From the NCBI RefSeq assembly GCF_033110285.1, contig NZ_CP136995.1:2852001-2916000 (forward strand): a stretch of DNA of 64,000 nt, written 5' to 3'. The notes under the pieces were generated by a model. The model was not told the origin of the DNA, searched no databases, and was given only the letters and a program-made list of their open reading frames with translations. Each line of letters starts with the position of its first letter. Positions within the stretch are counted from its first letter, which is position 1. The translations under genes were made by a program, and so were the position numbers. Below are positions 1 through 8,256 of the stretch, in pieces. The stretch is from Ottowia sp. SB7-C50. GTDB lineage: Bacteria > Pseudomonadota > Gammaproteobacteria > Burkholderiales > Burkholderiaceae_C.

Positions 1-514
1 GGATGTCGGCCACCATGTCGCCGTCGCCGGCCAGCAGCGCCTTGGTCGAACACATTTCGGCGCAGGCGGGCAGCTTGCCTTCGGCCAGACGGTTGCGGCC
101 GTACTTTTCGAATTCGGCCTGGCTGCCATGCTTTTCAGGGCCGCCAGCGCAGAACGTGCACTTGTCCATCTTGCCGCGCAGGCCAAAGGTGCCATTGCTG
201 GGGAACTGCGGCGCGCCGAACGGGCAGGCGTAGCTGCAGTAGCCGCAGCCGATACACACGTCCTTGTCGTGCAGCACCACGCCTTCTTCGGTGCGATAAA
301 AGCAGTTGACCGGGCACACCGCCATGCAGGGCGCGTCGGAGCAGTGCATGCACGCAACCGAGATCGACTTCTCGCCCGGCACGCCGTCGTTGAGCGTGAC
401 CACGCGGCGGCGGTTGACGCCCCATGGCACCTCGTTCTCGTTCTTGCAGGCGGTGACGCAGCCGTTGCATTCGATGCAGCGCTCGGCGTCACAGATAAAT
501 TTCATGCGGGCCAT
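1..514 (-). CDS. fdhB: Formate dehydrogenase Fe-S (beta) subunit, partial at left edge
   Basis: This is the electron-transfer subunit of the molybdenum formate dehydrogenase encoded just upstream. It passes electrons from the catalytic subunit through [4Fe-4S] clusters towards a quinone or cytochrome partner. The visible 171 residues contain a first motif C13-x2-C16-x2-C19-x3-C23, then C-x2-C-x4-C-x3-C (CMHCSDAPCMAVC), C-x2-C-x2-C-x3-C (CIGCGYCSYAC) and a later CTFC pair, the pattern of the Fdh/Hyb/DMSO-reductase beta family. The start MARMKF was chosen because it is the first ATG in the open frame and puts the first Cys cluster at the usual distance. The C-terminus lies outside the window. 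It follows fdhA after a 160-bp repeat-bearing gap. Confidence 0.93.
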   Translation of the reverse strand, partial: MARMKFICDAERCIECNGCVTACKNENEVPWGVNRRRVVTLNDGVPGEKSISVACMHCSDAPCMAVCPVNCFYRTEEGVVLHDKDVCIGCGYCSYACPFGAPQFPSNGTFGLRGKMDKCTFCAGGPEKHGSQAEFEKYGRNRLAEGKLPACAEMCSTKALLAGDGDMVADI

Positions 515-576
515 CTTTGGAGTCCCTTACTTCAATACGTGATCGGGAAGGCGCGGCGCATAGAGCGTGCGCGACC

Positions 577-664
577 TGTCGGGAACACCGCAGAACCGGC
601 TTTGCCGAGCCGCTGGTGTTGTCCCTTGAGGGAAGGACGGCTGCGCAGCAAGCCGGCCACAGGG
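577..664. repeat. GC-rich intergenic repeat (family C, degenerate copy)
   Basis: This stretch between fdhB and fdhA contains a GGTGTTGTCCCTTGAGGGA core flanked by CCGG-rich arms. The same core (GTTGTCCCC with a facing GGGGGA run) recurs after piuC, after ctpA and before the BLUF gene. It starts within about 15 bp of the fdhA stop codon, as the other copies sit just behind stop codons. Confidence 0.6.
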
Positions 665-674
665 TGGACGTGAC

Positions 675-3644
675 TCATGCGCGCTCGACGTTGCAGATCG
701 TGGTCTTGGTCTCTTGCATCATGGTCACGCTGTCGTAGCCATACGTGGTGCCGGTGTTGACCGCCTCGCCGCGCACCACGGGGTGCGCGCCCTCAGGGTA
801 ATAGGCCAGCATGTCGGCGCCTTGCCAGCGGCCCGAGAAGTGGAACGGCATCCATGTCGTGTCGGGGCCCACGCGTTCGGTCACCAGGGCCTGCACGTTC
901 ATGCGGGCGCCGGTGGGCGTGACGACCCAGCAGCGGTCGCCGTTGCGGATGCCACGCTCAGCCGCCGCCTTGGGGTTGATCTCGATGAAGCACTCCTGCT
1001 GCAATTCGGCCAGCCAGGGGTTCGAGCGCGTCTCTTCGCCGCCGCCTTCGTATTCGACCAGGCGACCGGACGTGAGGATGAGCGGGAATTTCTCGTACAG
1101 CTTGTCGGCGACGTTTTTCTCCTGCACCGTCTTGAACAGCGTGGGCAGGCGCCAGAAGGCCTTTTTGTCGTCGTGCGTGGGGTACTTGGCGACCATGTCA
1201 GGGCGCGTGCCGTACAGCGGCTCGCGGTGCTGCGGAATACCGTCGGGGAAGTTCCACACGATGGCGCGCGCCTTGGCGTTGCCGAACGGGTGGCAGCCAT
1301 GGTTCTTCATCACCACGCGGATGATGGCGCCGGTCGGGTCGGTCTTCCAGTTCTTGCCTTCGGCCTTGGCCTGCTCTTCGGGCGTCAGTTCGCCCCACCA
1401 GCCCAGCTTCTTCATCAGCACGTGGTCAAACTCGGGATAGCCGGTGGTGATGTCGGCGCCCAGCGAGTGCGAGCCGTCTTCAGCCAGCAGGTTGACGCCG
1501 TCCTTCTCGACCCCGAAGTTGGCGCGGAAGTTGCCGCCGCCATCCATCACGTGCTTGGACGTGTCGTACAGGTTGGGCGAGCCCGGGTGCTTCAGCCCCG
1601 GCGTGCCCCAGCAGGGCCACGGCAGGCCGAAGTAGTCGCCGGTCAGGTCGTAGCCGGTGTCCTTGTCCTTGACGTTGCCCTTGGCCTTGAGCGTCTTGAT
1701 GTCGAACGCGCCCATGTTCTTCATGTGCGCCTTCAGGCGCTCGGGGCTCTGGCCGGTGTAGCCGATGGTCCAGACGCACTTGTTGATTTCGCGCAGGATG
1801 TCCTCGGGCACGGGCTCGTCCATGCCCTTGACCTTCTGCATCTGGTAGTTCTTGACCAGCTCCTTGTCAAAGCCCAGCTTCTGCGCCAGCTGGTACATGA
1901 TCATGTGGTCGCTGCGGCTTTCCCACAGCGGCTCGATGCATTTTTCGCGCCACTGGAGCGAACGGTTGGACGCCGTGGCCGAGCCGCTGGTCTCGAACTG
2001 CGTGCAGGCCGGCAACAGGTACACGGCGCGGTTGGGGTTGAGGTCGCCCGCCTGTCCCGGCATGGCGGCCATGGCCGCCGTGGCCGACGGGTACGGATCG
2101 ACCACCACCAGCAGGTCCAGCTTGTCCATGGCCCGCTTCATCTCCAGCCCGCGCGTCTGCGAGTTGGGCGCATGGCCCCAGTAGAAGACGGCGCGCAGGT
2201 TGTTTTCCTGGTCGATCAGGTCGTTCTTTTCGAGCACGCCGTCGATCCAGCGGCTGACGGTGATGCCGCTCTTGGTCATCATCGCCGGGCTGGCGTACCG
2301 CTTCTTGATCCACTCGAAGTCAACGCCCCAGGTGTTGGCGAAGTGCTTCCACGAACCTTCAGCCAGACCGTAGTAGCCGGGCAGCGAATCGGGATTGGGG
2401 CCGACGTCGGTGGCGCCCTGCACGTTGTCGTGACCGCGGAAGATGTTGGCGCCGCCGCCCGACACACCGATGTTGCCCAGCGCCAGCTGCAGGATGCACG
2501 AGGCACGCACCATGGCGTTGCCGATGGTGTGCTGCGTCTGGCCCATGCACCACACGATGGTGCTGGGGCGGTTCTTGGCCATCGTCTCGGCCGCCTTGTA
2601 CAGGTCGGCCTCTTTGGCGCCGCTGGCTTCCTCGACCTTGTCGGGCGTCCACTTGGCCAGCACTTCCTCGCGCACTTTTTCCATGCCGAAGACGCGGTCG
2701 TTGATGTACTTCTTGTCTTCCCAGCCGTTCTTGAAGATGTGGTACAGGATGCCGAACAGTACCGGGATGTCGGTGCCCGAGCGGAAGCGGATGTACTGGT
2801 CTGCCTTGGCCGCCGTGCGCGTGAAGCGCGGGTCGGCCACGATCATCTTGGTGCCGGTTTCCTTGGCGTGCAGCATGTGCAGCATGCTGACCGGGTGCGC
2901 CTCGGCGGCGTTGGAGCCGATGTACAACGCGCACTTTGCGTTCTGCATGTCGTTGTACGAGTTGGTCATGGCGCCATAGCCCCATGTGTTGGCCACACCC
3001 GCCACGGTGGTGGAGTGGCAGATGCGCGCCTGGTGGTCGCAGTTGTTGCTGCCCCAGAAGCTCATCCACTTGCGCAGCAGGTAAGCCTGTTCGTTGCTGT
3101 GCTTGGAGGAGCCGATGACGTACAGGCTGTCCGGGCCGCTTTGCTTGCGCAGCTCCAGCATCTTGGCGCTGATCTCGTTCAGCGCCTCGTCCCAGCTGAT
3201 GCGCTGGTATTTGCCGTTGACCAGCTTCATCGGGTAGCGCAGGCGGTATTCGCCGTGGCCGTGTTCGCGCAGCGAAGCGCCCTTGGCACAGTGCGCGCCC
3301 AGGTTGATGGGCGAATCGAACACGGGCTCCTGGCGCACCCAGACGCCGTTCTCGACCACGGCGTCCGACGCGCAACCGACCGAGCAGTGCGTGCACACGG
3401 TGCGCCGCACCACCACGGTGCCGCTGCCGTCCAGCGTCTTGGCGCCGTCGGCTGCCTTGACCTTCTTGACCAGCATGAGCTGCGAAGCCGCCAGGCCCGC
3501 GCCCACCCCCAGGCCCGAGCGGCGCAGGAAGGCGCGGCGGTCCATGGTCGGCACGGCCTGCGACAGGCCATGGCGCAGCCGGTGCACAAACGACGACGAC
3601 ACGGGAGCACCGGCCCCGACACCCGATTTCTTGGTCAGCAACAT
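675..3644 (-). CDS. fdhA: Formate dehydrogenase catalytic (alpha) subunit, molybdopterin, Tat-exported
   Basis: This 989-residue molybdopterin oxidoreductase oxidises formate to CO2. A twin-arginine signal (DRRAFLRRSGLG, residues 35-46) indicates folded export to the periplasm. A [4Fe-4S] motif follows (C84-x2-C87-x3-C91, then C119). The molybdenum ligand is C209 in the ARICHS motif, so this is the cysteine rather than the selenocysteine form; no in-frame TGA is needed. Length and order match Fdh-N/O-type alpha subunits. It sits in an operon with a small Tat protein 37 bp upstream and the Fe-S subunit downstream. The chaperone and multi-cluster ferredoxin upstream are probably for its maturation or redox coupling. 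Confidence 0.95.
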   Translation of the reverse strand: MLLTKKSGVGAGAPVSSSFVHRLRHGLSQAVPTMDRRAFLRRSGLGVGAGLAASQLMLVKKVKAADGAKTLDGSGTVVVRRTVCTHCSVGCASDAVVENGVWVRQEPVFDSPINLGAHCAKGASLREHGHGEYRLRYPMKLVNGKYQRISWDEALNEISAKMLELRKQSGPDSLYVIGSSKHSNEQAYLLRKWMSFWGSNNCDHQARICHSTTVAGVANTWGYGAMTNSYNDMQNAKCALYIGSNAAEAHPVSMLHMLHAKETGTKMIVADPRFTRTAAKADQYIRFRSGTDIPVLFGILYHIFKNGWEDKKYINDRVFGMEKVREEVLAKWTPDKVEEASGAKEADLYKAAETMAKNRPSTIVWCMGQTQHTIGNAMVRASCILQLALGNIGVSGGGANIFRGHDNVQGATDVGPNPDSLPGYYGLAEGSWKHFANTWGVDFEWIKKRYASPAMMTKSGITVSRWIDGVLEKNDLIDQENNLRAVFYWGHAPNSQTRGLEMKRAMDKLDLLVVVDPYPSATAAMAAMPGQAGDLNPNRAVYLLPACTQFETSGSATASNRSLQWREKCIEPLWESRSDHMIMYQLAQKLGFDKELVKNYQMQKVKGMDEPVPEDILREINKCVWTIGYTGQSPERLKAHMKNMGAFDIKTLKAKGNVKDKDTGYDLTGDYFGLPWPCWGTPGLKHPGSPNLYDTSKHVMDGGGNFRANFGVEKDGVNLLAEDGSHSLGADITTGYPEFDHVLMKKLGWWGELTPEEQAKAEGKNWKTDPTGAIIRVVMKNHGCHPFGNAKARAIVWNFPDGIPQHREPLYGTRPDMVAKYPTHDDKKAFWRLPTLFKTVQEKNVADKLYEKFPLILTSGRLVEYEGGGEETRSNPWLAELQQECFIEINPKAAAERGIRNGDRCWVVTPTGARMNVQALVTERVGPDTTWMPFHFSGRWQGADMLAYYPEGAHPVVRGEAVNTGTTYGYDSVTMMQETKTTICNVERA

Positions 3645-3681
3645 GGCGACTCTCTTCTGGGAAATACGAAAGACGACGCGA

Positions 3682-3894
3682 TCAGACGCGCGCGGAACGG
3701 TAGTAGTGCTTGACGTGCTCGCTCAGCACGTAGCCACCGCCCCGCTCGGGCGGCTGGCGCGGCGCCTCGGCCACCGGCGCGGCGGGCTGCACCGCCGGCA
3801 ACGCGGCAGCCACGGCGGCAACCGCCCCTGCCGTTCCCGCACCGGCGAACAGCACGCGGCGCGAAAGCTTGTGATCATTTTTGGGCGTGTTCAT
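3682..3894 (-). CDS. Small Tat-signal formate dehydrogenase accessory protein
   Basis: This is a 70-residue protein with a twin-arginine motif (KLSRRVLFAGAG, about residues 8-19) followed by an alanine-rich hydrophobic stretch and a short conserved tail ending GGYVLSEHVKHYYRSARV. Such small Tat proteins occur next to formate dehydrogenase genes in betaproteobacteria, but their function is not established. The start MNTPKNDHK was preferred over an upstream ATG because a GGAG lies a few bases before it and it places the RR motif near the N-terminus. It lies between the TorD-like chaperone and fdhA. I infer that it assists or travels with FdhA. Confidence 0.8.
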   Translation of the reverse strand: MNTPKNDHKLSRRVLFAGAGTAGAVAAVAAALPAVQPAAPVAEAPRQPPERGGGYVLSEHVKHYYRSARV

Positions 3895-4083
3895 GGGGGC
3901 ACTCCAAGGCCGACAACCTAAGTAAGCGACTGCATAAGTCGACACCTTGATCATATGTCAGCGTTCGGCGTACAGCCAAAGGGATAACCCCTGCGCACCG
4001 GCGGAATTAGCCAATGGCACGATCCATTATTGATAGCAAAACCCATCGGTCGAGCACGCGCCCGGCGCGCCGGCCGCGGCGGC

Positions 4084-4701
4084 TTACTCCAGCAGGTCGA
4101 ACCCCTGTGCCTCGACGCCCATGAACGCGTGGGTGAACTGCGCCACCGCGCGGTAGAACCGGGCCGCCGGATGGGCGCCGATGTCGTCGCACAGGCGCTG
4201 CACCCAGGGCTGCAGGTGCACCGCAAAGAAGCGCTGCTGCTGCGTCAGGTTGGCCACGGCCACGTCGTCGCCGGCGATCAGGTAGCGCATGACCTCGCAC
4301 AGGTACGCGATGTGGTCCTCGGTTTCGGCGCTGGCCTCGTCGCGGCCCAGCCCCAGCGCGGCCAGGTCGCCGCGCAACTGGGCCAGCGGCTTGTCGTGCA
4401 GAAAGCCGCTCAGGTAATGCGAGCCGTAGGGCAGCACGTCCGGCTTGCCCACGCCGCCAAACAAGGCGTCCCATTCGGCGGCGATGTCGGCGTCGCTGCA
4501 TTCGCGCGCCTGGCCCACCACCTGCCGCCATGGCTCCTCGAGGAATCCGCCCGGCACGGGCGCCTCGGTCACGGCCAGGCGCAGGTCGGCCAGCAGTTCG
4601 GGCGACGGCGGCGCATGAAACAGCTGCGCCAGCACGCCGTAAACCTCGGCACGGGCGGTTTCCTCGTCCAGTCCGCTGTCGGTCAGGCTCAGTTCGCTCA
4701 T
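4084..4701 (-). CDS. TorD/DmsD-family chaperone for formate dehydrogenase
   Basis: This 205-residue, all-helical-looking protein resembles the TorD/DmsD family of redox-enzyme maturation chaperones. The family binds the twin-arginine leader of a molybdoenzyme and holds it until the cofactor is inserted. Visible family traits are the N-terminal segment ARAEVYGVLAQLFHAPPSPE, a central LPYGSHYLSGFLHDKPLAQLR region and the acidic AETEDHIAYLCEVMRYLI helix. It lies 25 bp downstream of the multi-cluster ferredoxin gene and two genes upstream of fdhA, so FdhA is the likely client. The exact subfamily cannot be fixed without a search. Confidence 0.88.
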   Translation of the reverse strand: MSELSLTDSGLDEETARAEVYGVLAQLFHAPPSPELLADLRLAVTEAPVPGGFLEEPWRQVVGQARECSDADIAAEWDALFGGVGKPDVLPYGSHYLSGFLHDKPLAQLRGDLAALGLGRDEASAETEDHIAYLCEVMRYLIAGDDVAVANLTQQQRFFAVHLQPWVQRLCDDIGAHPAARFYRAVAQFTHAFMGVEAQGFDLLE

Positions 4702-4726
4702 CGGTGTTCGCTCCCCGGCAGGCGGC

Positions 4727-6862
4727 TTACGGCCGCCAACCCTTCATGTGGCGCCCGTCGGCCACCTGGTCGATGGTGACCTCGTCGGTCGCCGTGTAGA
4801 TGTCGATCACGCGGCAGTCGCCGCACATCTTCAGACGCTCCAGCGCCGCACCCTGGAACATGGCGTGCCCCGCCAGCCGGCCAAGCATGGCCTCGATGGC
4901 CTGCACCGTGCCAAACGGCTTGCCGCAGCGGATGCAGCCATAGGGCTGCGCCGCGTTCAGCACGCGCGGCTGCGCGCGCTGCGGGGTCAGCAGCAGGCGC
5001 GCCTGCAGCGTGATGGCGTCCTCAGGGCAGGTGGTGGCGCACAGGCCGCACTGCACGCAGTTCTTCTCGATGAAGCGCAGCTCGGGGCGCTCGGCGTTGT
5101 CCAGCAAGGCGCCGGCCGGGCACGCGCCGACGCAGGACAGGCACAGCGTGCAGCGGTCCGCATTGACGTTGACCTGCCCCAGCGGCGCGGCGGCCGGCAA
5201 ACCGATGGCCTCGGGCCGCTCGCTGTCCTTCAGCGGCGACTGGGCGATCAGGTGATCGAGCGCCAGCCCCAGCGTGGCGCGCTTGTCGTTCAGCGCGGCA
5301 AAGCGGGCCGCCGGGCTGACGCCCCGCTGTCGCGTCTGCTTCAGAAGTTGCAGCTCCGCGTCCAGGTCCAGCGCCGACGCGGCGCGGATCAGCTTGAGGT
5401 GCGTGCCGCTGTAGCCCAGGCCGTTGAGCAGCGTCTGCGCCACGTCCATCTGCGCCTGCAGGCCGTCCAGGTATTGCGGCGCTTCTTCGTCGGTGGTCAG
5501 CACCACCACCTGCTGCGCGCCCCAGGCGATGGCGCCAAGCCACAGCTCGATGCCGACGCTGGCCGTGTGCCACAGCGGCACCGGCAGCACGGCGTGCGGC
5601 ACGCCGTGCGCCAGCTTCAGCTGCGCGGCGCGGCCCAGTTCGTCGACCAGCGCCTGCCCGCGCCCCTGGCTGTGCAGCAGCAGCGTGGCGCCCTGCCCGC
5701 CCGCGCTGGCGTAGGCGCCCAGCAGCGTGCGCAGGCGCGCACCCAGGTCGGCCGGGCGCGGCGCGGCGTAGCCGATGGCACCGGTCGGGCACACCGTGGT
5801 GCAGGCGCCGCAGCCCACGCACAGGTGCGGCTCGACGTGGATGCGCTGCTCGTCCTTGCGGCTGGTGATGGCCTCGGCCGAGCAGATGTCGATGCAGGCG
5901 CGGCAGCCCACCTGCTCGTTGCGGGCGTGGGCGCAGATGCTTTGCTTGTAGTCGAAGAACTTGGGCTTTTCGAATTCGCCCACCAGATCGCGCAGCCTGA
6001 GCAACGCCGCGGCGTCGCTGCCGTCCCAGCGCACATAGCCCTGCGGCAGCGCATGCTGCAGGAAGGTGGGCGTCGCGTCGGGCGCGCGCAGGTCCAGCAC
6101 CAGGTCGAAACGCTCGTCCTGCACGCTGGCGGCGCGGTCAAAGTCGATGGCGCCGGCCGACGCGCAGGCCGCCACGCAGGCGCGGTGCGAGCGGCAGGCG
6201 GCCAGGTCAATCTGGTAGTCCAGCCCGATGGCGCCTTCGGGGCATACCGCCACGCAGGCATTGCAGCGCGTGCACAGGTCCAGGTCGATCGGGTTGGCGG
6301 CCGACCATTCGACGTCGAACGCGCCCAGCCAGCCCTTGATCGATGTCAGCCGCCCGCCCAGCACCGGCCAGCGCCGCGCCTGCGCGCCGCCCGCCTCGCC
6401 TGGGCCGGTGGTGAAAATCGTCACGTCCAGCACGTCCTGCAGCAGCGCCGCGGCGCGCTCGGCGGCGTCCAGCGCGCCAACGATCAGCACGCGGCCGCCG
6501 CTGCGGTAGCTCACCGCCGCCACCGGCTCGGGGTCGGGCAGCCGCGCGGCGGACAGCAGCGCCGCCATCTTGGGCGTGGCCTGTGCGGCGTCGCGGCTCC
6601 AGCCGCCGGTTTCGCGGATGTTGACGAAGCGGATGACCGAGGTGCGCGCGCCTTCGGTCTGCTCGGCCAACTCGGTGAACAGGCGCTGCTCCTGCGTGCA
6701 GGCCACCACCACCGGCTCGCCGCCCTGCAGCGCGCGCTGAAACGCCGGCGCCTCGCGGCGGCACAGCGTGGAGTGCAGCGTCAGCGATTCATCCAGCGCC
6801 TGGCCGATCCGCTGCGCGTCCAGCGGCATCGTGCGATTGCAGTCGCAGATCAGCGTCGTCAT
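4727..6862 (-). CDS. Multi-[4Fe-4S] ferredoxin-like protein of formate dehydrogenase locus
   Basis: This 711-residue iron-sulfur protein has several ferredoxin-type motifs: CTRCNACVAVCPEGA, then CRACIDICSAEA, CVGCGACTTVCPTGA, CTLCLSCVGACPAGA and CVQCGLCATTCPEDA. A C-terminal zinc- or cluster-like pair follows (GCIRCGKPFG and MCGDCR). Between them lies a domain of about 200 residues without cysteines. Proteins of this kind accompany DUF3305/DUF3306 genes at betaproteobacterial formate dehydrogenase loci. A role as electron carrier or maturation factor is inference. The start MTTLICDCNR was chosen because the 53 upstream residues are Arg-rich shadow sequence. It overlaps the DUF3306 gene by 74 nt. 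Confidence 0.88.
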   Translation of the reverse strand: MTTLICDCNRTMPLDAQRIGQALDESLTLHSTLCRREAPAFQRALQGGEPVVVACTQEQRLFTELAEQTEGARTSVIRFVNIRETGGWSRDAAQATPKMAALLSAARLPDPEPVAAVSYRSGGRVLIVGALDAAERAAALLQDVLDVTIFTTGPGEAGGAQARRWPVLGGRLTSIKGWLGAFDVEWSAANPIDLDLCTRCNACVAVCPEGAIGLDYQIDLAACRSHRACVAACASAGAIDFDRAASVQDERFDLVLDLRAPDATPTFLQHALPQGYVRWDGSDAAALLRLRDLVGEFEKPKFFDYKQSICAHARNEQVGCRACIDICSAEAITSRKDEQRIHVEPHLCVGCGACTTVCPTGAIGYAAPRPADLGARLRTLLGAYASAGGQGATLLLHSQGRGQALVDELGRAAQLKLAHGVPHAVLPVPLWHTASVGIELWLGAIAWGAQQVVVLTTDEEAPQYLDGLQAQMDVAQTLLNGLGYSGTHLKLIRAASALDLDAELQLLKQTRQRGVSPAARFAALNDKRATLGLALDHLIAQSPLKDSERPEAIGLPAAAPLGQVNVNADRCTLCLSCVGACPAGALLDNAERPELRFIEKNCVQCGLCATTCPEDAITLQARLLLTPQRAQPRVLNAAQPYGCIRCGKPFGTVQAIEAMLGRLAGHAMFQGAALERLKMCGDCRVIDIYTATDEVTIDQVADGRHMKGWRP

Positions 6863-7520
6863 GGCGTGGTGCCGCGCCGGCGTCGGCCGCCTGCGGAAGG
6901 GGTAATTCGTTGCATGGCGCCGATGGTGCCACATCGGCAGAGTCCGGGCCCGGTTCAGGGGCGGCCGCCATGGCCGCCGAATCGGCTGTCGGCGCCGCAT
7001 CCGCGCCCGCCGCTTGCTCACATTCCTGTAGCGCCGGCGCGCCGGCCGCGCATGCGACCGCTTCTTCCTGCGGCTCGTCGACCAGCTTCAGAAAGCGTGC
7101 GCTGGCCATCTGCGCCAGCATGCTGGCGGGCAGCGGGTCGGGCCGGGTGTAGTCGTCGATGTAGATGTCCAGCCCGTCCATCACGTTGAAATGCGGGTCG
7201 GTGAACAGCTTCCTGAAAGCGGCATTGCGCACCTCGGGCGCCACGCTGCGCGCCACGAAAGGCTGAAAGTCCGATTCGAGCGTGAGCGACTTGACGTCGT
7301 CAAGCGTCAGTGTGGCCGCTTCGTTTTCAGTAGCTGCCTGCGCTGTATCCGCGGGCGCCGGGGCGGTATCTGGCACCCACTGCACGGCGTCGGGCACGCC
7401 CGCGCCCACCCCAGCGGGCACCGCCGGCGCGGGCGGCTCGGCCAGCGGTTGCCCGGCGCGCGCATGGGCCTTGCGGCGCGACCAGCGCCCCAGAAATCCG
7501 TCGTTCGACTCGTCGCTCAT
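6789..7520 (-). CDS. DUF3306 domain protein
   Basis: This 243-residue protein has an N-terminal FLGRWSRRKAHAR motif and a core around TLDDVKSLTLESDFQPFVARSVAPEVRNAAFRKLF, typical of DUF3306. The family is found almost only beside formate dehydrogenase genes and has no known function. The C-terminal third is Ala/Pro-rich low-complexity sequence that runs 74 nt into the start of the next gene. Residues APADTAQAATENEAAT come from a copy of the genome's AT-rich interspersed repeat. The start MSDESNDGF was chosen over an upstream ATG. It follows the DUF3305 gene by 4 bp, so the two are almost certainly translated together. Confidence 0.85.
   Translation of the reverse strand: MSDESNDGFLGRWSRRKAHARAGQPLAEPPAPAVPAGVGAGVPDAVQWVPDTAPAPADTAQAATENEAATLTLDDVKSLTLESDFQPFVARSVAPEVRNAAFRKLFTDPHFNVMDGLDIYIDDYTRPDPLPASMLAQMASARFLKLVDEPQEEAVACAAGAPALQECEQAAGADAAPTADSAAMAAAPEPGPDSADVAPSAPCNELPLPQAADAGAAPRHDDADLRLQSHDAAGRAADRPGAG
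7317..7362 (-). repeat. AT-rich interspersed repeat (family A) inside the DUF3306 gene
   Basis: Read on the minus strand this stretch contains GCGCAGGCAGCTACTGAAAA, matching the intergenic family A repeat (compare the clean copy at 57389-57433). It is read in frame and encodes the peptide AQAATE. Confidence 0.6.
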
Positions 7521-7524
7521 GGCA

Positions 7525-8115
7525 TCAATGTCCTCCACCGCCGCGCCGCTTTTCCTCGGTCGACACGCGTGCCGGGTTGCCGAAGCGGTCGGTCAGCGGT
7601 TCGAAGCTTTGAGGCCGCTGGCGGCGCTTGGGTTCCGGCGTGTAGTGCGCCTGGGCGAAGGCGCTGATCCACGCCACCACCTCAGCGGTGGCCGGCACCT
7701 GCTCGACTTTTTCCTGCGCATCCAGCCAGCGGCCGGCGTCGTGGTAGCTGAGCGACACCGCCTCGGGCTGCGGCGGCGTGTCGTCGTCCGCGCCCTCGGG
7801 CATGCGCCACAGCACGAACCAGCCGGGCGAGGTCGTCGTCGCGTTCAGGTAATAGCCTTCCGCGTCGTCGCGAAACAGCTCGACGGTGAAGCCGGGAAAG
7901 ATCCAGCAGGGGCCGCTGTCGTTGTCGTACAGCCGTGAAGGCGCGTCGCCGTGGTGCGGCTGCTGCGGCACCACGTCTTCCAGCGCCCAGCGCCACGGCT
8001 GCCAGCGCGCGGCCACGCCGTGGTTGGGCACGCGCCGCATCAGCACCGACACGCGCATGGCGGGGCGCGCCGATGGCCCGGCGCTGGCGGGGGGCGAAAG
8101 GTCTGGCGTGGTCAC
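7525..8115 (-). CDS. DUF3305 domain protein
   Basis: This protein of about 196 residues contains the DUF3305 signature MRVSVLMRRVPNHGVAARWQPWRWAL followed by a Trp- and Gly-rich beta domain (SGPCWIFPGFTVELFRDDAEGYYLN, PGWFVLWRMPEG). It is the first gene of the formate dehydrogenase operon, with DUF3306 4 bp downstream. Function is unknown; context suggests enzyme assembly or regulation. The start is uncertain. A GTG at 8115 is used here, while the internal ATG at 8058 would begin directly at the conserved core, and no convincing ribosome-binding site distinguishes them. Confidence 0.82.
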   Translation of the reverse strand: MTTPDLSPPASAGPSARPAMRVSVLMRRVPNHGVAARWQPWRWALEDVVPQQPHHGDAPSRLYDNDSGPCWIFPGFTVELFRDDAEGYYLNATTTSPGWFVLWRMPEGADDDTPPQPEAVSLSYHDAGRWLDAQEKVEQVPATAEVVAWISAFAQAHYTPEPKRRQRPQSFEPLTDRFGNPARVSTEEKRRGGGGH

Positions 8116-8256
8116 CCGGGCATTATCCGGCGCGCTGCCATCACCTGCGCCGCGCCAGGGCAAAGCCGCCCGTTGGCGACCATCGCCCCGCGCGTGCGCT
8201 GCCGGTTGACGGGCATCAACCCCCCTGTCGCCGCCATGCCGCTACCCTGCCCCGCC

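Noticed and set aside
3016..3018. A selenocysteine site in the exported formate dehydrogenase
   Set aside because: The metal-ligand position is a normal Cys codon, and the frame has no internal TGA.
714..3713. A plus-strand open frame of 999 codons opposite fdhA
   Set aside because: It is antisense to the well-recognised formate dehydrogenase gene and its product is a low-complexity Arg/His/Val-rich sequence with no family likeness, as expected from GC-rich codon bias.
4748..7189. A plus-strand open frame of 813 codons opposite the multi-cluster ferredoxin gene
   Set aside because: It is a shadow of the ferredoxin-like gene; the product is Arg/Ala/Gln-rich without motifs.
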